Below the pieces are notes generated by a model, which was given only the letters and a program-made list of their open reading frames with translations, was not told the origin of the DNA and made no database searches. The translations under genes and the position numbers were made by a program. A stretch of 8,892 nt of DNA from Nitrososphaerota archaeon (lineage in GTDB: Archaea > Thermoproteota > Nitrososphaeria > Nitrososphaerales > Nitrosopumilaceae): NCBI GenBank assembly GCA_002730325.1, contig PBZV01000005.1:1-8892 (forward strand). Direction: 5' to 3'. How positions within the stretch are numbered: the stretch's first letter is position 1; every line of letters begins with the position of its first letter. Of this stretch, positions 5,927 to 8,892 are shown piece after piece.

Positions 5927-6222
5927 CAACAATTATTATCAGAACACAATACTGGAATTTTATTACTTGTTTTTGTAACATTTGAAATTAATTCTGATAA
6001 TTGTTTGTTAGATATTGCATACATTGCTTTTTTCCCCTCATCTCTTGATTTTACAATCCCGCATTTTCTTAATGTCTTTAGATGATGTGAAATTAGCGGT
6101 TGATCTTTTTTTAATTTCTCTACAAAATCATTGACACATAATTCACTATCTTTTTGAAGTAATTCTAATATTTCAAATCTTGTTTCATCACAAATACATT
6201 TCAAAAGACTTAACCCATTCAT
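5923..6222 (-). CDS. arsR: ArsR/SmtB-family transcriptional repressor, probably arsenite-responsive
   Basis: A 99-residue winged-helix repressor. The core is typical: LKCICDETRFEILELL (7-22), the recognition helix region KDQPLISHHLKTLRKCGIV (39-57), then the wing SRDEGKKAMYAIS (59-71). The classic ELCVCDL metal site in helix 3 reads ELCVNDF here (C29, then N31 instead of the second Cys), so that site is incomplete. Instead there are extra cysteines at 9, 11, 54 and a C-terminal C93-x4-C98-C99 tail, reminiscent of ArsR proteins that bind As(III) through C-terminal cysteines. It is divergent from arsC across 43 bp, which fits autoregulation and control of arsC-aquaporin. A TATA box about 27 nt upstream predicts a leaderless mRNA. 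The gene is convergent with sbtB, with a four-base overlap of stops. As(III) is the likeliest inducer; other soft metals are possible. Confidence 0.85.
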   Translation of the reverse strand: MNGLSLLKCICDETRFEILELLQKDSELCVNDFVEKLKKDQPLISHHLKTLRKCGIVKSRDEGKKAMYAISNKQLSELISNVTKTSNKIPVLCSDNNCC

Positions 6223-6233
6223 ATCAATTTATA

Positions 6234-6243
6234 TTTATATAAA
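6234..6243 (+). promoter_or_regulatory. TATA box for arsC-aquaporin (palindromic)
   Basis: TTTATATAAA is a perfect 10-bp palindrome centred about 27 nt before the arsC TTG at 6266, predicting that transcription starts at the start codon itself. It lies between arsR and arsC, where a repressor would have to act. Confidence 0.55.
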
Positions 6244-6269
6244 CCAATATTTATGTGATGGTGTATTGG
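6244..6269. promoter_or_regulatory. Candidate ArsR operator: inverted repeat CCAATA-N14-TATTGG
   Basis: Six-base perfect arms (6244-6249 and 6264-6269) flank 14 bases. The left arm overlaps the arsR TATA box and the right arm covers the arsC start codon and predicted transcription start. ArsR dimers bind imperfect inverted repeats, and bound protein here would block both promoters. Arm length is short, so chance is possible in AT-rich DNA. Confidence 0.3.
6246..6254 (-). promoter_or_regulatory. TATA box for arsR
   Basis: On the minus strand the sequence reads ATAAATATT, centred about 28 nt before the arsR ATG at 6222, consistent with a leaderless arsR transcript. It lies immediately beside the opposing arsC TATA box, so the two promoters interleave and could not easily be occupied at once. 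Confidence 0.45.
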
Positions 6270-6667
6270 CTCAAAATATTCTATTTGTGTGCGTAGAAAA
6301 CGCTGGTCGTAGTCAAATGGCTGAGGCTTTTTTTAAAAAATATGGTAAGAACAAATTTGATGTAATTAGTGCTGGAACTATACCTGCTACAAAACTAAAT
6401 CCAATTGTAGTTTCTGTTATGGATGAGATTGGAATTGATATGACTTTCCAAACTCCAAAATTGTTATCTGGTGATATGATTGAACAATCATTTAAAACAA
6501 TTAACATGGGATGTGTGGATAAAGAATCTTGTCCTGCATTGTTTGTTAAAGATATAGTTGATTGGAATATTTCTGATCCTAAAAACAAAACAATAGAACA
6601 AGTCAGGATTATTCGTGATGATATCAAATCCAATGTATTGAAAATGATTGATTCTTTTAATGATTGA
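6266..6667 (+). CDS. arsC: Arsenate reductase, low-molecular-weight phosphatase fold, thioredoxin type
   Basis: A 133-residue protein that would reduce arsenate to arsenite in the cytoplasm. The N-terminal phosphatase loop is VCVENAGRSQMAEAF with the C9-x5-R15 signature. The two further cysteines needed for the disulfide relay are in MGCVDKESCPAL (C83 and C89), and the DP loop is VDWNISDP (D104 as likely general acid). Three cysteines in this order mark the thioredoxin-coupled ArsC class rather than a simple tyrosine phosphatase. The C83-x5-C89 spacing is one shorter than in the Staphylococcus pI258 enzyme. The start is TTG 6266; no in-frame ATG or GTG exists near it, and a TATA box sits 27 nt upstream. 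It is divergent from arsR, and the aquaporin ATG follows two bases after the stop. Confidence 0.88.
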   Translation: MAQNILFVCVENAGRSQMAEAFFKKYGKNKFDVISAGTIPATKLNPIVVSVMDEIGIDMTFQTPKLLSGDMIEQSFKTINMGCVDKESCPALFVKDIVDWNISDPKNKTIEQVRIIRDDIKSNVLKMIDSFND

Positions 6668-6669
6668 TT

Positions 6670-7353
6670 ATGGTTTATTCAAACTTCAAAATTTTTACAG
6701 TTGAATTAATTGGAACTTTTATCCTTGTAGTTTTTGCTACTGGTTCAATTGTTTATGATGCAGAATTTTTTAATGGTTCTTTGGGAATTCCATTTGCAGC
6801 TCTTGCACCATTTATTGCATTACTAATTGGTGTATACTCATTTGGAAAAATATCTCTAGCCCATTTTAATCCTGCAGTTACAATAGGATATTACATTACT
6901 GGACACATAACAAAATTACAGGTATTGTATTATTTTACCGCCGAAATTATTGGTGCATTATTTGGGTCTCTTTTTGTTTTGCAATTTATTGGAGACAAAG
7001 TAAATCTTGGTTCAAATGCCCCCAATTATGATTTTTCAATATTCCTGATTTTCTCAGTTGAGATATTGGCATCAGCAATGTTGATGGGTGTAATTTTTTA
7101 TGTTGTTTATACAAAGGGGTTGAGAGGATTTAGTGGTGTGGCTATTGGCGGAATTGTTGGTTTAGATATCTTGTTTCTTGCATTCATCTCTGGAGCCTCT
7201 ATGAATCCTGCACGTGCACTTGCTCCTGCGTTATTGTCTGGTATGTTGAGTGATTTGTGGTTATACTGGAGTGCCCCATTTATTGGAACAACAATTGCAG
7301 CATTTGCATTTCGTGATAAATTTCGTGCACAAAGAGCATCAAATTACGAATAA
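6670..7353 (+). CDS. Aquaporin (MIP family), probable arsenite channel
   Basis: A membrane channel of 227 residues with six hydrophobic helices and both half-helix motifs: HFNPAVTIG (N67-P68-A69) and GASMNPARALAP (N179-P180-A181, followed by the selectivity arginine R182). Aligning by hand to E. coli AqpZ, the other filter positions appear to be P47 (AqpZ F43) and I167 (AqpZ H174). The missing His and aromatic suggest a pore wider or less polar than a strict water channel. It starts two bases after arsC and shares its promoter, so arsenite efflux by facilitated diffusion, as proposed for AqpS of Sinorhizobium ars operons, is the best inference. A glycerol, ammonia or water channel is not excluded. 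An in-frame TTG two codons upstream is an inferior start. The start context TGATTGATTATGG equals that of the DUF47 gene. Confidence 0.87.
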   Translation: MVYSNFKIFTVELIGTFILVVFATGSIVYDAEFFNGSLGIPFAALAPFIALLIGVYSFGKISLAHFNPAVTIGYYITGHITKLQVLYYFTAEIIGALFGSLFVLQFIGDKVNLGSNAPNYDFSIFLIFSVEILASAMLMGVIFYVVYTKGLRGFSGVAIGGIVGLDILFLAFISGASMNPARALAPALLSGMLSDLWLYWSAPFIGTTIAAFAFRDKFRAQRASNYE

Positions 7354-7355
7354 TA

Positions 7356-8657
7356 ATGACTGTTTTATACAAAAATATGTTGAAAAATTCCAAAAAATTG
7401 TTTGTAGATGCTAAAAAAGTAATCCCTTCAGGTGTAAATAGTCCTGTTAGATATTTTGAACCTTATCCGTTTTTTACAAAAAAAGCCAATGGTTCTCATA
7501 TTTGGGACGCTGACAACAAAAAGTACATTGATTTTTGCAATGGTTATGGTGCTTTACTTTTGGGACATCGAAGAAAAGAGATTATTTCATCTGTAACAAA
7601 ACAACTCTCAAAAGGAACTTTGTATTGTACTCCAACCGAACCTGAAATTGAATTATCTAAATTAATCATTGGAAATTTTCCATCAATTGACAAAGTACGT
7701 TTAGTCAATACTGGTGGTGAGGCAACTATGACTGCAATTAGATTGGCACGTGGATTCACAAAAAAGAAAAAAATAATTAAATTTGAAGGATGCTATCATG
7801 GTGCTCATGATTCTGTGTTAGTTAAAGCAGGATCAGGTTCTGCACATAATGGAATTTCTGTTTCTGATGGAGGATTAGATGAAGTTTCAAAAAATACTTT
7901 GGTAGTCCAATACAACAATGTTGAAGACTTACAAAAAACTATTCAAAAACACAAAGATGTAGCTGGTGTTATTGTTGAACCGATTCTTGCCAATATGGGA
8001 TTAATTTTACCTGAGAAAAATTTTCTTTCTGATTTGAGAAAAATTACAAAAGAGAATAACATACCGTTAATTTTTGATGAGGTAGTTACTGGATTTAGAG
8101 TGGCTCCTGGTGGTGCGCAAGAATATTTTGGAATCAAACCTGATATTACTACTATGGCAAAAGCTCTGTCCAATGGATTTACTATATCTGCAGTTGGCGG
8201 AAAAAAGGAGATCATGGATTTATTGTCTCCTGGTGGTAATGTGTATCAGGCAAGTACGTTTGCTGGAAATCCAATATCTGTAAGTGCCGCAATTGCATCA
8301 ATCAAGACAATAAACAAAATTAAAAACAAACTTTACTCTAAACTTGAGAGATACAATTTGTTATTTTCTACTGCTTTGGATGACATGGCAACTGATATGA
8401 AAATTCCTCACCAAATCAATTTTACAGCATCAATGTTACAGATTTTCTTTACAAACAAACCTGTAACAAACTACGAGACTTCGAAAAATGCAAATGCAAA
8501 GAAATTCAAAAAATTATTCCAATCCTTATTGAAAAAAGGTGTATTCATCGCACCATCTCAGTTTGAAGTTGTTTTCCTTTCTGATGCCCATACTGAAAAT
8601 GATCTAAACAAAACACTTGACGCATATCATTATGCACTAAAATCGGTGAAGAATTGA
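7356..8657 (+). CDS. hemL: Glutamate-1-semialdehyde 2,1-aminomutase
   Basis: A PLP enzyme of 433 residues that converts glutamate-1-semialdehyde to 5-aminolevulinate, the C5-route precursor of all tetrapyrroles. The opening AKKVIPSGVNSPVRYF (19-34) is diagnostic of HemL. PLP-site elements are the phosphate-binding NTGGEATMTAIRLAR (118-132), GCYHGAHD (145-152), FDEVVTGFR (240-248, with D241 facing the pyridine nitrogen) and the Schiff-base lysine K269 in TTMAKALSNG. Most HemL proteins read NSGTEA where this one has NTGGEA. Length is normal. ATG 7356 is two bases after the aquaporin stop; a second ATG at 7377 (MLKNSKKLF) would give a more typical N-terminus. hemC overlaps its stop, so hemL-hemC is an operon, perhaps also read through from the ars promoter. 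A housekeeping promoter inside the aquaporin gene is likely but not obvious. Confidence 0.93.
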   Translation: MTVLYKNMLKNSKKLFVDAKKVIPSGVNSPVRYFEPYPFFTKKANGSHIWDADNKKYIDFCNGYGALLLGHRRKEIISSVTKQLSKGTLYCTPTEPEIELSKLIIGNFPSIDKVRLVNTGGEATMTAIRLARGFTKKKKIIKFEGCYHGAHDSVLVKAGSGSAHNGISVSDGGLDEVSKNTLVVQYNNVEDLQKTIQKHKDVAGVIVEPILANMGLILPEKNFLSDLRKITKENNIPLIFDEVVTGFRVAPGGAQEYFGIKPDITTMAKALSNGFTISAVGGKKEIMDLLSPGGNVYQASTFAGNPISVSAAIASIKTINKIKNKLYSKLERYNLLFSTALDDMATDMKIPHQINFTASMLQIFFTNKPVTNYETSKNANAKKFKKLFQSLLKKGVFIAPSQFEVVFLSDAHTENDLNKTLDAYHYALKSVKN

Positions 8658-8892
8658 AGTATGTTATAGGTGCTAGAGGTAGTCAACTATCTGTAGCTCA
8701 AACAAATTGGGTAATTTCTGAATTAAAAAAAATGAACCCTGACTCTGATTATGAGATTAAAACAATTACCACAAAAGGAGATATTGATACGCGACCGTTA
8801 TTCACAATTGATCAAAAAGGAATTTTTGAAAAAGAAATTGATAGAGCAGTTGCACAAAAGGAAGTTGATTTTGCAGTACATAGTCTCAAAGA
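8654..8892 (+). CDS. hemC: Porphobilinogen deaminase (hydroxymethylbilane synthase), N-terminal part
   Basis: The first 79 codons of HemC, cut by the right edge. It polymerises four porphobilinogen units into hydroxymethylbilane, two steps after the HemL product. Family motifs are clear: IGARGSQLSVAQTNWVI (5-21), IKTITTKGDID (35-45), KGIFEKEID (55-63) and VDFAVHSLK (71-79). The dipyrromethane-cofactor cysteine would lie beyond the window. The start is TTG 8654, overlapping the hemL stop as TTGA; the nearby ATG at 8661 is in another frame and stops at once. The overlap implies coupled translation with hemL. hemB and the later genes are not in the window. Confidence 0.93.
   Translation, partial: MKYVIGARGSQLSVAQTNWVISELKKMNPDSDYEIKTITTKGDIDTRPLFTIDQKGIFEKEIDRAVAQKEVDFAVHSLK

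Noticed and set aside
6229..6243. Direct TATAT repeats before arsC as an operator
   Set aside because: Explained by the TATA box itself; the CCAATA/TATTGG inverted repeat is the better operator candidate.
6313..6633. 106-codon minus-strand ORF opposite arsC
   Set aside because: Antisense shadow of a gene with full catalytic motifs; no start signal or family resemblance.
7544..8215. Minus-strand ORFs inside hemL
   Set aside because: Antisense shadows of a fully conserved enzyme.

Overview
The window is AT-rich archaeal chromosomal DNA, most likely from a marine-type ammonia-oxidising archaeon (Nitrososphaerota, Nitrosopumilus-like). This is judged from protein style and gene content (tandem PRC-barrel protein, DUF47/Pit phosphate pair, Sbt-type bicarbonate transporter, HemL/HemC route to tetrapyrroles), from TATA boxes about 27 nt before start codons (leaderless transcripts), and from several TTG starts. 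No 16S or other marker gene is present, so the lineage is an inference.

Layout, left to right. The window opens inside a minus-strand gene whose first 23 codons (69..1) resemble a deazaflavin/F420-type nitroreductase family protein. Divergent from it is a two-domain PRC-barrel protein (157-609). A 32-residue zinc-ribbon microprotein sits on the minus strand at 636-734. An ABC exporter pair follows (ATPase, about 822-1820; ABC-2 permease, 1817-2602, ATGA overlap). The next gap (2603-2867) has no complete conventional gene. It does contain a palindromic TATA box and a minus-strand reading frame that becomes a 39-aa ORF only if the ribosome or polymerase slips at an A-AAA-AAG heptamer. Next come a PhoU-like DUF47 protein and a Pit-family phosphate permease (2868-4493), then SbtA plus its PII-like partner SbtB (4545-5926, ATGA overlap).

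An arsenic-type cassette follows: arsR on the minus strand (5923-6222), then arsC (6266-6667) and an aquaporin (6670-7353) on the plus strand. ArsR and ArsC are divided by only 43 bp that hold interleaved TATA boxes for both genes. The window ends in tetrapyrrole biosynthesis, with hemL (7356-8657) and the first 79 codons of hemC (8654-8892, TTGA overlap).

How the genes may work together (inference). Pit brings in phosphate and, unavoidably, some arsenate. ArsC would reduce arsenate to arsenite, the aquaporin would let neutral arsenite leave, and ArsR would sense arsenite and release both promoters. SbtAB would supply bicarbonate, the inorganic carbon form fixed by the acyl-CoA carboxylase of the 3-hydroxypropionate/4-hydroxybutyrate cycle in these archaea, under control of a nucleotide-binding PII-like protein. 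HemL and HemC make tetrapyrrole precursors for heme, siroheme and cobalamin. No tRNA, rRNA, CRISPR, insertion sequence or attachment site was seen.
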